A model generated the notes under the pieces. That model was not told where the DNA came from. It did no database searches and worked only from the letters and a program-made list of their open reading frames with translations. Source: CAISCU01 sp051861545 (GTDB lineage Bacteria > Bacteroidota > Bacteroidia > UKL13-3). Taken from it: DNA of 64,000 nucleotides. Shown here piece after piece: positions 50,721 through 60,103 of the stretch; the first letter of the stretch is position 1, and each line of letters starts with the position of its first letter. The translations under genes were made by a program, and so were the position numbers. The stretch is from NCBI GenBank assembly GCA_051861545.1, contig JBIMKP010000020.1, positions 13,486 to 77,485 on the forward strand, given 5' to 3'.

Positions 50721-50818
50721 GCCGCGTTAAGGATAGCAGTGGAAATCCTTTTTGTGAGGCACGAGCAAAAAGATTGGAACGGATAGCCTGACCCCGGCCC
50801 TCAAGCGGGGTAACGCCC
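50721..50818 (+). ncRNA. Candidate structured RNA or mobile hairpin repeat
   Basis: Not coding. Closing stem GCGTTA (50724-50729) with TAACGC (50811-50816). Inside are hairpin A AGGAT (50730-50734) / ATCCT (50745-50749), hairpin B CTTTTTG (50748-50754) / CAAAAAG (50766-50772), which competes with A for two bases, and hairpin C CCCCG (50792-50796) / CGGGG (50806-50810). GGATAGC occurs twice (50731-50737, 50781-50787). It is clearly richer in GC than its surroundings. From memory, very similar GGATAGC-AGTGGAAATCCTTTTTGTGAGGC-like segments (quoted here only in outline) occur between genes in many Bacteroidota; I cannot verify this. Strand is inferred from the stem layout. Confidence 0.55.
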
Positions 50819-50927
50819 AAATAAAAATGTTTCTTGGGATTTGGATTGTTCAATGAAAAAATTGATAAGGATTTTGTTACTATAAATCATTTTCCATGCT
50901 TAAGTGAATTCTCCTTAAATTCGTGGT

Positions 50928-53036
50928 ATGAATGCAGAATTAACAGAGTTGAAAGTTGAAGGAATGACATGCACCAATTGTGCGATGAGTGTCAGGAAAA
51001 GCCTTGAAAAACAAGGATTGCAACAAGTAGATGTAAACTTTGCTAGTGGTGAAGTTCGATTTGAAAATATAGCAGGATTAGCTCCGGAAATTATCATTAG
51101 TGGAATTGAAGATATGGGCTATAAAGTGATTAAAGAAGGTGAAAACGAACATAATAAGGAATCATTTTTTTATTCGCTTGAAGGAAAATTAGTCTTCTCC
51201 GCCATTTTTACTTTGCCTTTGATGTTGCATATGATAAGCGATTTTTGGCTTTTTCATGATGCGATTTTTCAATTGGTTTTATCATTACCTGTTTATTCTT
51301 TAGGTCTTTATTATTTTGGAAAAAGTGCTTATTATAGCCTTAAAAGCGGAGTTCCAAACATGGATGTTTTAATATTTACTGGAGCTGCTTCTGCCTTGTT
51401 TTACAGTGTTTTTGGAACTTTTTATTACTGGGGTTCACATGAAATGCATCAATACATGTTTTTTGAAACCGGTGCTAGTATTATTTGCTTTGTTCTATTT
51501 GGAAATTTTCTTGAAAAAAGGTCGGTGAAAAGAACCACATTGGCATTAGAATCCTTAACTAAACTTCAGCCTAAAAAAGCAAAATTATTGATTGGGAAAA
51601 TTGCATCGGAAGTATTTGTAGAAGATTTAAGACCAGGTGATTTTATTAGAATTAATGCTGGAGACCAGATTCCAATTGATGGTGAAATTGTTGAAGGAGA
51701 AGGTTTTGTTGATGAAAGTATGATTAGTGGTGAAAGTATTCCTCAGCACAAAACGCTTGGAAGTACTTGTATTGGTGGAACTATTTTAACTGATGGTTTA
51801 TTAAAAGTAAAGGTTACTACTTCGCATAAAAAAACTGTTTTAGCCGAAATTATTGAAATGGTTAAAAGGGCTCAGACTAATAAACCAGCCATTCAACAAT
51901 TAGGGGATAGGGTTTCATCGATTTTTGTTCCTGTTGTAATTGGCATTTCGTTGCTCACATTTTTGGTTTCTTATTTTATACTTGATTTAGGTTCAGCACA
52001 AAGTATGTTAAGAGCTGTTGCTGTGTTGGTGATTTCTTGTCCGTGTGCCATGGGACTTGCAACTCCAACAGCTGTGATGGTTGGCATTGGAAGAGCCGCC
52101 AAACGCGGAATTCTGATTAAAGGTGGTGATACCATTGAAATTTTAGCCAAAACCAAAACGTGGATTTTTGATAAAACAGGGACATTGAGCACTGGACATT
52201 TTATTTTTTCAGAGCTAAAAGTGAAATCATCTGATTTATTATCATTTTACCAGAACATGATTTATCAGATTGAAATGCACTCTTCACATCCTATTGCAAA
52301 GTCATTGGTTCAAACAAATTCATCTTGGTTAAAAGAAAGTCTCATTCTAGAAAATATCAATGAAATTAAGGGAAAGGGCATGGAGTGGAGCTTTGAAAAT
52401 AAACAATACTTTTTTGGAAAATCGAATGATGAATCTGATTTAGTATTGATTAGTGAAGGTCAGGTTTTGGCTGAATTAAACTTAGTAGATGAGTTAAAAA
52501 GTAATGTTGAAAATGTATCAGCCTATTTGGAAACGAATACAATCAACTCGGTTATTTTAAGTGGTGATAAACAAAACAAAGTAAATAAAACCGCTAATGC
52601 AATTCATTGGAAAGGAGAGGCTTTAGGAGATTTATTACCACATTCGAAACTTGAAAAGTTGCAGGCTTATAAAAACAAAGGTTATATATGTATGATTGGT
52701 GATGGAATAAATGATGCACCTGCCATGACAGAAGCCAATGTTTCAATATCATTTAGTAAAGCAAATGATATTGCTCGACAAGCAGCACAAATTGTGCTTA
52801 TGAAAAGTGATTTGAATACATTGTTGGAAGCACATCAAATTAGTTTATTAACATACAAAACCATTAAACAGAACTTGTTCTGGGCCTTCTTTTACAATGC
52901 TTTATGTATTCCATTGGCAGCAGCGGGTTACATGCATCCAATGTTAGGAGCGCTATCTATGGCTTTTAGTGATGTAATTGTGATAGGAAATTCTTTGCTA
53001 TTAAACTTTAAACGAATAAATGTATCAAATAAATAA
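50928..53036 (+). CDS. copA: Copper-translocating P1B-type ATPase (CopA-like)
   Basis: Inner-membrane ATPase of 702 aa that pumps Cu(I) out of the cytosol. One N-terminal HMA domain with MTCTNC (Cys15, Cys18), eight transmembrane helices, the actuator SGES (MISGESIP), the CPC metal-binding motif in helix 6 (VISCPCAMGLATPT), the phosphorylation site DKTGT, the His-Pro locus SSHPIAKS and the hinge GDGINDAPA. In helix 8, Cu-ATPases usually have M-x2-S-S; here it is MAFSDV, Asp replacing the second Ser. A Rho-independent terminator follows. No CueR- or CopY-type regulator is adjacent. Start ATG 50928; a TAAATTCG box only ~10 bp upstream suggests a very short leader. Confidence 0.93.
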   Translation: MNAELTELKVEGMTCTNCAMSVRKSLEKQGLQQVDVNFASGEVRFENIAGLAPEIIISGIEDMGYKVIKEGENEHNKESFFYSLEGKLVFSAIFTLPLMLHMISDFWLFHDAIFQLVLSLPVYSLGLYYFGKSAYYSLKSGVPNMDVLIFTGAASALFYSVFGTFYYWGSHEMHQYMFFETGASIICFVLFGNFLEKRSVKRTTLALESLTKLQPKKAKLLIGKIASEVFVEDLRPGDFIRINAGDQIPIDGEIVEGEGFVDESMISGESIPQHKTLGSTCIGGTILTDGLLKVKVTTSHKKTVLAEIIEMVKRAQTNKPAIQQLGDRVSSIFVPVVIGISLLTFLVSYFILDLGSAQSMLRAVAVLVISCPCAMGLATPTAVMVGIGRAAKRGILIKGGDTIEILAKTKTWIFDKTGTLSTGHFIFSELKVKSSDLLSFYQNMIYQIEMHSSHPIAKSLVQTNSSWLKESLILENINEIKGKGMEWSFENKQYFFGKSNDESDLVLISEGQVLAELNLVDELKSNVENVSAYLETNTINSVILSGDKQNKVNKTANAIHWKGEALGDLLPHSKLEKLQAYKNKGYICMIGDGINDAPAMTEANVSISFSKANDIARQAAQIVLMKSDLNTLLEAHQISLLTYKTIKQNLFWAFFYNALCIPLAAAGYMHPMLGALSMAFSDVIVIGNSLLLNFKRINVSNK

Positions 53037-53066
53037 GATGCTTTCAGAAAAGCTATCTTTTTTTAT
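53036..53066 (+). terminator. Intrinsic terminator after copA
   Basis: agatgcttt / aaagctatct (53036-53058) form a stem with a one-base bulge and small loop, followed by a run of seven T. It begins at the last base of the copA stop codon. Confidence 0.75.
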
Positions 53067-53093
53067 ATTTGAGGTTTAAGAGGAAAAGGACTA

Positions 53094-54437
53094 TTGTTTA
53101 AATCATTCACACTAAATAAGTATAACAGTCTTCAAATTTTTCAGTTTCTGAGATTTGGAGCCTTTTTCCTTATATCAATTCTTTTAGCTAAAATTACTTA
53201 CTACCAATATTCTGGTGGTTACGGAACATTAATCATAAGCAGGTATGAAATGTTGCTTTTATTAAGTGGCAGTTTAACTTGGTTTTGGGTATCGAGTATC
53301 AGTAATACATTAATTCCATACTACAATTCGAGTTCAGAGGAAAAGCAAAAAAGAATATTATTTAATGCATTTGTCTTACTCACCTTTTTCTCTTTGCTGG
53401 CGGGCATTGCAGCATTTATTACCGGTAATTTTAATCCGGAAGATAAAGACCTGTACCAGATGTTTGCTATCGTAATTTTTTTGAATACTCCAAGTTATTT
53501 GGCTGATTATATTTTTTATTTAAAGGAAAAATATCGTTCTTTAATTATTTGGGGTTCATTAACATTTTTAGCACAAATTTTATTGTTGTGCTGGCCAATT
53601 TTTAACCGTCAAACATTAAATCTGGCCATCAATTTATGGTTGATTTTATCATTGGTTAAGTTCAATTATACCATCATTTTATTAATGAAGTATTCAACAA
53701 TCACCATACACACAAGGTTGATTTTAGACTTCATGAAAAAGGTAACTCCATTTATGTTCAGCATATTATTGGCTGGCAGTATGGATTATATCAATAGTTA
53801 TATTGTAAATTATTATTTCAGTAAAGTTGATTTTGCAATTTTTAGGTATGCATCAAAAGAGCTTCCCATATTTTTAATTTTAGCCAATTCATTGAGTAAT
53901 ATTTACAGTGGTGAAATTGCCAATTTAAATAAAGAAGGTCAGTTGGAAGAAGGATTAAAACGATTGAAACAATCGTCAAGAAGGTTGATGCGTTGGTTAT
54001 TTCCTGCCACTATACTTTTGATTTTTACAAGTAAATATTTATTCCAATTTTTATATAATAAAGATTTGGTTGAAGGTTACCAGGTATTTAATATTTATCT
54101 TTTATTGATTATAAGTAGGATGATTTTCCCTCAAACTGTCATTATGGGATTGATGAAAAACAGGGTGTTTTATTTGATATCAACCAATTATTTAATCATC
54201 AATTTAATTTTATCTTTTTGGTTTGTGCAGCTTGGTTTAGGTTTAAAAGGAATAGCTTATGCGACAGTTATTTCTTATATTATTGAGAAGATAATGTTGG
54301 TGATATACTGCAAAACTCAAGGTGTTGATGTGAAAAAATATACTCCAATAGGTGAATTGATATTGTACTCAATAATTACAATTGCTGCCTATATTTTAAG
54401 CTTGAATTTAAGTTTACCTGATTTAGCTTCTTTTTAA
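53094..54437 (+). CDS. Oligosaccharide-flippase-like membrane protein (MOP superfamily)
   Basis: A 447-aa inner-membrane protein with ~12-14 helices in two halves, resembling polysaccharide flippases: FLRFGAFFLISILLAKI at the first helix, RYASKELPIFLILANSLSNIYSG near the middle, and GLGLKGIAYATVISYIIEKIM near the end. It is separate from the main polysaccharide locus (14 kb away) and has no glycosyltransferase beside it, so it may serve another lipid-linked substrate. The start is TTG 53094 (MFKSFTLNKYN); a TATATTTG -7 box lies 13 bp upstream at 53074-53081 but without a clear -33 element. Confidence 0.78.
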   Translation: MFKSFTLNKYNSLQIFQFLRFGAFFLISILLAKITYYQYSGGYGTLIISRYEMLLLLSGSLTWFWVSSISNTLIPYYNSSSEEKQKRILFNAFVLLTFFSLLAGIAAFITGNFNPEDKDLYQMFAIVIFLNTPSYLADYIFYLKEKYRSLIIWGSLTFLAQILLLCWPIFNRQTLNLAINLWLILSLVKFNYTIILLMKYSTITIHTRLILDFMKKVTPFMFSILLAGSMDYINSYIVNYYFSKVDFAIFRYASKELPIFLILANSLSNIYSGEIANLNKEGQLEEGLKRLKQSSRRLMRWLFPATILLIFTSKYLFQFLYNKDLVEGYQVFNIYLLLIISRMIFPQTVIMGLMKNRVFYLISTNYLIINLILSFWFVQLGLGLKGIAYATVISYIIEKIMLVIYCKTQGVDVKKYTPIGELILYSIITIAAYILSLNLSLPDLASF

Positions 54438-54466
54438 ATTGCCTGAAAATTTTACCTTCGCAATGT

Positions 54467-55825
54467 ATGTGGAGCAAAAATATTCTTGAAACAATTGGAA
54501 ATACACCTCTTGTTCAGCTAAATAAAATCACCAAAGAACTGCCTTGCAGTGTTTTGGCAAAGGTAGAAACTTTTAATCCAGGCAATTCAATTAAAGACCG
54601 TATGGCTCTTAAAATGATTGAAGATGCTGAAAAGGATGGTCGTTTGAAACCTGGTTATACCATTATTGAAGGTACCAGTGGAAATACAGGAATGGGCTTG
54701 GCAATTGCAGCTGTTATAAAAGGCTACCGTTGCATTTTCACTACCACAGATAAACAAAGTAAGGAAAAAGTGGATGCATTAAAAGCATTTGGAGCAGAGG
54801 TGATTGTTTGTCCTACAGATGTTGACCCTGAAGATCCACGTTCTTATTATTCAGTTTCATCACGTTTGGTTAGAGATATTCCTAATTCATGGAAACCAAA
54901 CCAATATGATAATTTATCGAATTCAGCTGCACATTATGAAAGTACTGGTCCAGAAATTTGGGAGCAAACTGAAGGTAAAATTACCCATTTGGTAGTTGGT
55001 GTTGGAACAGGTGGAACCATTTGTGGAACAGGTAAATATTTAAAAGAAAAGAATCCTAATATCAAAATTTTAGGTATTGATACTTATGGTTCTGTTTTCA
55101 AAAAATACAAAGAGACCGGCATTTTTGATAAGGATGAAATTTATCCTTATATCACTGAAGGAATAGGAGAGGATTTCCTTCCACAGAATGTAGATTTTAA
55201 TGTAATTGACCATTTTGAAAAAGTAACTGATAAAGATGCAGCAGTTATGACAAGAAGAATTCCTCGTGAGGAAGGAATTTTTGCTGGTAACTCTGCGGGC
55301 TCAGCTATGGCGGGTTTGTTGCAAATGCGTCATATGTTCAAAAAGGATGATGTGGTAGTAGTTATCTTCCATGATCATGGTACTCGTTACCTTGGAAAAA
55401 TGTTTAATGATGATTGGATGCGCGACCGTGGATTCTTATCTAATGAACAAACCAAAGCCATTCATTTGATTGAAAGTCATAAACACCAAAAGTTAATTAC
55501 AGTAAAAGAATCTGATACTATTGATGCTGCAACTAGAATGATGCGTAAGTTCTTTATATCGCAGGTTCCTGTAACAAATGCTGCTGGAGAATTTACTGGT
55601 TCATTAAACGATACCCAATTGTTCAATAGCATCATGGAAGGTCATGATATTAAATCAAAAACTGTTGATTCATTAATGTCTGCAAGCTTCCCATTTGTTA
55701 GTCCAGATGCATCTATGGAAGAAGTAAGTCGTTTGATTACAAAAGACAATGCTGCTGTGCTTGTAAAAGATTTAATGGGTGATGTGCATATCATTACCAG
55801 ACAAGATTTAATTGAAGCGATTTAA
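54467..55825 (+). CDS. Cystathionine beta-synthase (PLP enzyme with C-terminal CBS pair)
   Basis: A 452-aa cytosolic enzyme that condenses serine (or O-acetylserine) with homocysteine. The fold-type II PLP core has the PLP Lys in NPGNSIKDRMAL (Lys ~43), the substrate loop EGTSGNTGMGLA, the phosphate-binding GVGTGGTICGTG and GIFAGNSAGSAMAG. The C-terminal ~115 residues form two CBS motifs (ITVKESDTIDAATRMM..., PFVSPDASMEEVSRLI), which in the human enzyme bind AdoMet; here the ligand is unknown. No N-terminal heme domain. A TACCTTCG -7-like box (54453-54460) lies only 6 bp before the ATG, so the message may have almost no leader. Confidence 0.94.
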   Translation: MWSKNILETIGNTPLVQLNKITKELPCSVLAKVETFNPGNSIKDRMALKMIEDAEKDGRLKPGYTIIEGTSGNTGMGLAIAAVIKGYRCIFTTTDKQSKEKVDALKAFGAEVIVCPTDVDPEDPRSYYSVSSRLVRDIPNSWKPNQYDNLSNSAAHYESTGPEIWEQTEGKITHLVVGVGTGGTICGTGKYLKEKNPNIKILGIDTYGSVFKKYKETGIFDKDEIYPYITEGIGEDFLPQNVDFNVIDHFEKVTDKDAAVMTRRIPREEGIFAGNSAGSAMAGLLQMRHMFKKDDVVVVIFHDHGTRYLGKMFNDDWMRDRGFLSNEQTKAIHLIESHKHQKLITVKESDTIDAATRMMRKFFISQVPVTNAAGEFTGSLNDTQLFNSIMEGHDIKSKTVDSLMSASFPFVSPDASMEEVSRLITKDNAAVLVKDLMGDVHIITRQDLIEAI

Positions 55826-55842
55826 TCTTCAGGATTTATCAT

Positions 55843-55881
55843 AAAAAAAGCCCGTAAATTCAATGTTTACGGGCTTTTTTT
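55843..55881. terminator. Bidirectional intrinsic terminator
   Basis: Perfect 16-bp stem: AAAAAAAGCCCGTAAA (55843-55858), 7-base loop, and its complement (55866-55881). It has A/T runs on both sides and serves both the cystathionine beta-synthase gene (plus) and leuS (minus). Confidence 0.95.
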
Positions 55882-55894
55882 GATATGTTATTTC

Positions 55895-58864
55895 TTACAA
55901 TACAATATTGACAATTTTCCCTTTTACGAAAATTACCTTTTTAGGAGTTTCACCTTTTAACCAATTTTGAACGATTTCATCAGCCAAAACAGTTGCTTCA
56001 ATTTCTTTTATATCTGCTTGTAAACTGAATTCAATATTGGTTCTGTGTTTTCCATTAATTGAAACTGGATATGAGAATGAATCTTCAACTAAATATTCAG
56101 GATTAAATACAGGGAAACTAGCTTTTGTAATGCTTTCCGTATTCCCCAATCTGTTCCATAATTCCTCAGTAATATGTGGCGCATAAGGATTCATTACAAT
56201 AATCAAATCTCTTAAAACTTCAAGGTGATTTGATTTCAATTCTGTTAGTTCATTTACACAAATCATAAAAGTACTAACGGATGTATTGAATGAGAAATTT
56301 TCAATATCCTCAGCAACCTTTTTAATGGTTTTATGTAAGCTTTTTAAAGCTGGTTTTGGTGCTGGTTCATTACTAATTACTAATTCACCTTCAGCATTAA
56401 AAAACAAACGCCATAATTTTTTCAAGAACCTAGAAACTCCTTCAATTCCTTGTGTACTCCAAGGTTTGCTTTGTTCTAAAGGACCTAAAAACATTTCATA
56501 CATTCTTAAAGTATCAGCACCAAAATGTTCTACAATGGTATCAGGAGTTACCACGTTGTATTTTGATTTCGACATTTTTTCTACTTCTTGAAAACAGATA
56601 ATTTGCTCAGATTCATTATTGTTAAAAGCAGTAAATTCACCTTGGTGATAAAATCCACCTGCTGTTAAAAACACTGCGTTTTCATAATGATGAGCTTTGA
56701 TGAATTCTGGATATTTTACAACTGCTTTTTCAACATAGTTTACATCAATATTAGATGAAGAAAAATTCGGATTTTCTGATTCAAAATACTTCAATGCGTT
56801 TTCACTGATAAACAAATCTGAAGGGCGAGATGCAAATTTGTATTGTTTACCATGAATAATTAGTTCATAAAAAGAATCGACTACTTCTCCTTTATCATTT
56901 TTAAGCGCAACTACATTGTATAATTTAGACCTACTTGGTTCAATCTTTCTTAATTTTTCTGAGGTACCTTGAATCATTCCTTGATTAATCAGCTTTTTTG
57001 CTGGTTCATCAACAGGAATTAATCCCAAATCAAACAAGAATTTTGTCCAGAAGCGTACATACAATAAATGGCCTGTTGCGTGCTCACTTCCACCTAAATA
57101 TAAGTCAACTTGTTGCCAATAATTTAAACTTTCTTTTGATGCAAATTCAGTTTGATTGGTTGGATTCATATACCTCAAAAAGTACCATGAACTTCCAGCC
57201 CATCCTGGCATAGTACTTAATTCATACTCATATTCACCTTTGTATTTCCAATCTTTTGCTCTACCCAAAGGAGGTTCACCAGTTTCAGTTGGTAAATACT
57301 TATCAACCTCAGGTAATAATAAAGGCAATTCATCTTCACTTAATGGATAAGCAATTCCATCTTTATAGTAAATAGGAATTGGCTCTCCCCAATATCTTTG
57401 TCTGCCAAAAATTGCATCTCTTAATCTAAAATTGGTTTTGCCTTTTCCAACCCCAATTTTCTCTAAATGTTGAATACAAGCATAAATTGCTTCTTTAACA
57501 TCTAATCCGTTTAAAAACTCAGAATTAATTAATTTTCCTGATTTTTCATCCCAAGAAGCTTGGTTTAAATCAAAAGATTCAGGAGTTTCAATTACTTGAA
57601 TGATAGGTAAATTAAAATGTTTAGCAAAGGCGAAATCTCTGCTATCATGTGCAGGAACAGCCATTACAGCGCCAGTTCCATAACCTGCTAAAACATAATC
57701 TCCAATCCAAATTGGAATTTCTTGTCCTGTAAACGGATGAATTGCATAAGAACCAGTAAACTGACCACTTACTTTTTTAACATCCGCCATTCTTTCACGT
57801 TCACTTCTGTTTTTAGCATAAGTCACGTAATCATCAATAGCAATTTTATTTTCAGCAGTTGTTAAATCAGAAACCCATTCGTGTTCTGGAGCAAGTGTAA
57901 CATAACTAACACCAAATAAAGTATCAGGTCTAGTTGTGAAAACTTCAATCTTTTTATTAGAACCTTTCACCGGAAAAAACACAGAAGCACCAGTACTTTT
58001 TCCAATCCAATTTCTTTGTGCCTCTTTTAATGAATCAGTCCAATCTAAATCGTCTAAACCTTTTAATAATCTATCTGAATAAGCAGTAATACGAAGGCTC
58101 CATTGCATCATCAATTTTCTTTCAACAGGATAACCACCTCTTTCACTCACACCTTCTTTTACTTCATCGTTGGCTAAAACGGTTCCTAAAGCAGGGCACC
58201 AATTCACATAACTTTCAGCTAAATAAGCCAATCTGAAATTCATTAAAACAGCTTCTTTTTGTTTTTCAGAATATGATTTCCATTCATCTGAAGTAAAGGC
58301 TTCTACATTGGTTTCAATTCCGCCTGTTAAGATTTGATCTGATGTTCCTAAACATCCATTTTCCTCAAATCTTTTAATCAAAATATCAATACCTTCAGCC
58401 TTGTTGTTGATAGGATTATACCATGAATGGAATAATTTCAGAAAAATCCATTGAGTCCATTTATAATATTCCGGTTCAGATGTTTTTACCTGACGAGACC
58501 AATCATAGCAAAAACCAATTTTATCTAATTGTTCACGGTATCGGGCAATATTTTCTTTAGTTGTTATTGCAGGATGTTGCCCGGTTTGAATAGCATATTG
58601 TTCGGCTGGTAAACCAAAAGCATCGTAACCCATTGGGTGTAAGACATTAAATCCTTTTAGTTTTTTATATCTGCTGTAAATATCAGAAGCAATATAACCA
58701 AGAGGATGACCAACATGTAAGCCGGCACCACTAGGATATGGAAACATATCAAGCACATAGAATTTTGGCTTTGAAGAATCTTCTTCTACTTTATAAGTCT
58801 GATTTTCATTCCAATATTGTTGCCACTTACTTTCAATTTCCGAATGCTTGTATTCTTTGCTCAT
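55895..58864 (-). CDS. leuS: Leucyl-tRNA synthetase
   Basis: A 989-aa class I aminoacyl-tRNA synthetase. HIGH motif as HVGH in YPSGAGLHVGHPLGY (~residue 45), CP1 editing domain (~225-430) with the Thr-rich VFTTRPDTLFGVSYV and the GYGTGAVMAVPAHDSRDF (editing Asp), zinc/Leu-specific regions, and KMSKS in EVEKMSKSKYNVV. The segment between INQGMIQG and KMSKS is about 110 residues, a longer Leu-specific insertion than in E. coli; Bacteroidota enzymes carry an enlarged one. Start ATG 58864 (MSKEYKHSEIESKW); the frame extends upstream without similarity and overlaps the ftsX leader. Confidence 0.97.
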   Translation of the reverse strand: MSKEYKHSEIESKWQQYWNENQTYKVEEDSSKPKFYVLDMFPYPSGAGLHVGHPLGYIASDIYSRYKKLKGFNVLHPMGYDAFGLPAEQYAIQTGQHPAITTKENIARYREQLDKIGFCYDWSRQVKTSEPEYYKWTQWIFLKLFHSWYNPINNKAEGIDILIKRFEENGCLGTSDQILTGGIETNVEAFTSDEWKSYSEKQKEAVLMNFRLAYLAESYVNWCPALGTVLANDEVKEGVSERGGYPVERKLMMQWSLRITAYSDRLLKGLDDLDWTDSLKEAQRNWIGKSTGASVFFPVKGSNKKIEVFTTRPDTLFGVSYVTLAPEHEWVSDLTTAENKIAIDDYVTYAKNRSERERMADVKKVSGQFTGSYAIHPFTGQEIPIWIGDYVLAGYGTGAVMAVPAHDSRDFAFAKHFNLPIIQVIETPESFDLNQASWDEKSGKLINSEFLNGLDVKEAIYACIQHLEKIGVGKGKTNFRLRDAIFGRQRYWGEPIPIYYKDGIAYPLSEDELPLLLPEVDKYLPTETGEPPLGRAKDWKYKGEYEYELSTMPGWAGSSWYFLRYMNPTNQTEFASKESLNYWQQVDLYLGGSEHATGHLLYVRFWTKFLFDLGLIPVDEPAKKLINQGMIQGTSEKLRKIEPSRSKLYNVVALKNDKGEVVDSFYELIIHGKQYKFASRPSDLFISENALKYFESENPNFSSSNIDVNYVEKAVVKYPEFIKAHHYENAVFLTAGGFYHQGEFTAFNNNESEQIICFQEVEKMSKSKYNVVTPDTIVEHFGADTLRMYEMFLGPLEQSKPWSTQGIEGVSRFLKKLWRLFFNAEGELVISNEPAPKPALKSLHKTIKKVAEDIENFSFNTSVSTFMICVNELTELKSNHLEVLRDLIIVMNPYAPHITEELWNRLGNTESITKASFPVFNPEYLVEDSFSYPVSINGKHRTNIEFSLQADIKEIEATVLADEIVQNWLKGETPKKVIFVKGKIVNIVL

Positions 58865-58985
58865 ATATCTGAATCTGGTTTTTAAAGTCTGCAAAAATAG
58901 ACGCATGTTGAGGCTTTTCCAATTTGGATTTTTATTTTGCTCAAGTTCAGACGTATTTTTGTTAGCTATAATTAAAGTTTTTGCG

Positions 58986-59837
58986 ATGAAACAAAGAAGA
59001 AAAGTCAGTTATATTTCAGCCATACTAAGTATCTCAATGGTTTTGTTAATGCTTGGTTTATTGGGTATTCTGATGATTCAGTCGGTAAAATTAGGAACAA
59101 CCATTAAAGAAAATATGGTGGTTCAATTGTTTTTAAACGAAAATATTAATCAGGAGCAAATAAATCAGGTTCAACAAGAAATTCAAGCTGAAAACTTTGC
59201 AAAAGAGTTGAAATTCATCAGCAAAGAGCAAGCAGCATCTGATTTTAGTAGAGAAATAGGACAGGATTTTATTAGTTTTTTGGGATTTAACCCATTAATG
59301 CCATCATTTCAAATAAAATTAAAAGAAGATTTTACGGGTTCAGATGAACTTAATAGGATAGAAGGTGTATTAAAACAAATTCCAAATGTAATAGAGGTTA
59401 GTTACCAAAGATCGGTTTTTGAGCAAGCATCATCTAATATTAAATCAATAGGAATGGTTTTAATCGGATTGTCTCTTTTATTTGCAATAATTTCAGCCAT
59501 ATTGATAAACAATACGGTGAGATTAAATTTATATTCACAAAGATTTGCAATTAAAAGTATGCAATTAGTTGGCGCAACACATTGGTTCATCATAAAACCT
59601 TTTGTTTGGAGGTCGGTAAGAAATGGATTCTTTGGATGGTTCATTTCTTTGGCTATTTTAATGAGTATATTAAACGCATTACCACTTTGGATTCCTTCTA
59701 TTGAACAATTGTACGATACAGGGAAATTCTTTTTATTATTCGTTTTTTTATTAGTACTTGGTATAGGTATGAGTATGTTTAGCAGTTGGTTAAGTACTAA
59801 TAGGTATCTCAATACTAAAATAGAAGATTTGTATTAA
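58986..59837 (+). CDS. ftsX: Cell-division ABC-type permease FtsX
   Basis: A 283-aa inner-membrane protein with four helices: first at ~residues 10-32, then a periplasmic domain (~33-155, with TTIKENMVVQLFLNENI and FLGFNPLMPSFQIKL) and three helices in the C-terminal FtsX domain (GMVLIGLSLLFAIISAILINN, then RNGFFGWFISLAILMSI, FVFLLVLGIGMSMFSSW). With the ATPase FtsE it controls cell-wall hydrolases at the division septum; ftsE is not adjacent. Start ATG 58986 (MKQRRKVSYISAIL), as the frame to 58848 lacks similarity. It begins the ftsX-DUF3098-uppP-truB group. Confidence 0.92.
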   Translation: MKQRRKVSYISAILSISMVLLMLGLLGILMIQSVKLGTTIKENMVVQLFLNENINQEQINQVQQEIQAENFAKELKFISKEQAASDFSREIGQDFISFLGFNPLMPSFQIKLKEDFTGSDELNRIEGVLKQIPNVIEVSYQRSVFEQASSNIKSIGMVLIGLSLLFAIISAILINNTVRLNLYSQRFAIKSMQLVGATHWFIIKPFVWRSVRNGFFGWFISLAILMSILNALPLWIPSIEQLYDTGKFFLLFVFLLVLGIGMSMFSSWLSTNRYLNTKIEDLY

Positions 59838-59863
59838 TTCTATGTTTAACAGATATTGCAACC

Positions 59864-60103
59864 ATGAGTAAAGAAAATTTAAAACCTAAAAAAGACATTT
59901 CAGGCAACCAAAGCTTCATTTTTGGTAAAGAAAATTACATGTTAATGATAGCTTCAGTAGCAATTATTTTTGTAGGATTTGCTTTAATGACAGGCTCTGA
60001 GGATATTTTTGATTTCAGAAAGTTAACCTTGGCACCAATTGTTGTATTAAGTGGATTTGTTGTTGGTGTTTTCGCGATTATGCGTAAAAGTAAAGCTGAA
60101 TAA
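59864..60103 (+). CDS. DUF3098-family small membrane protein
   Basis: A 79-aa protein with a charged N-terminus (~20 aa, KENLKPKKDISGNQSFIFG), then two hydrophobic helices (~residues 27-45, MLMIASVAIIFVGFALMTG, and ~55-72, LAPIVVLSGFVVGVFAIM) and a short basic tail. The family is restricted to Bacteroidota and is regularly found between ftsX and uppP, as here. Function unknown; context suggests a link to division or undecaprenyl lipid recycling. It overlaps the uppP start by one base (TAATG). Confidence 0.88.
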   Translation: MSKENLKPKKDISGNQSFIFGKENYMLMIASVAIIFVGFALMTGSEDIFDFRKLTLAPIVVLSGFVVGVFAIMRKSKAE

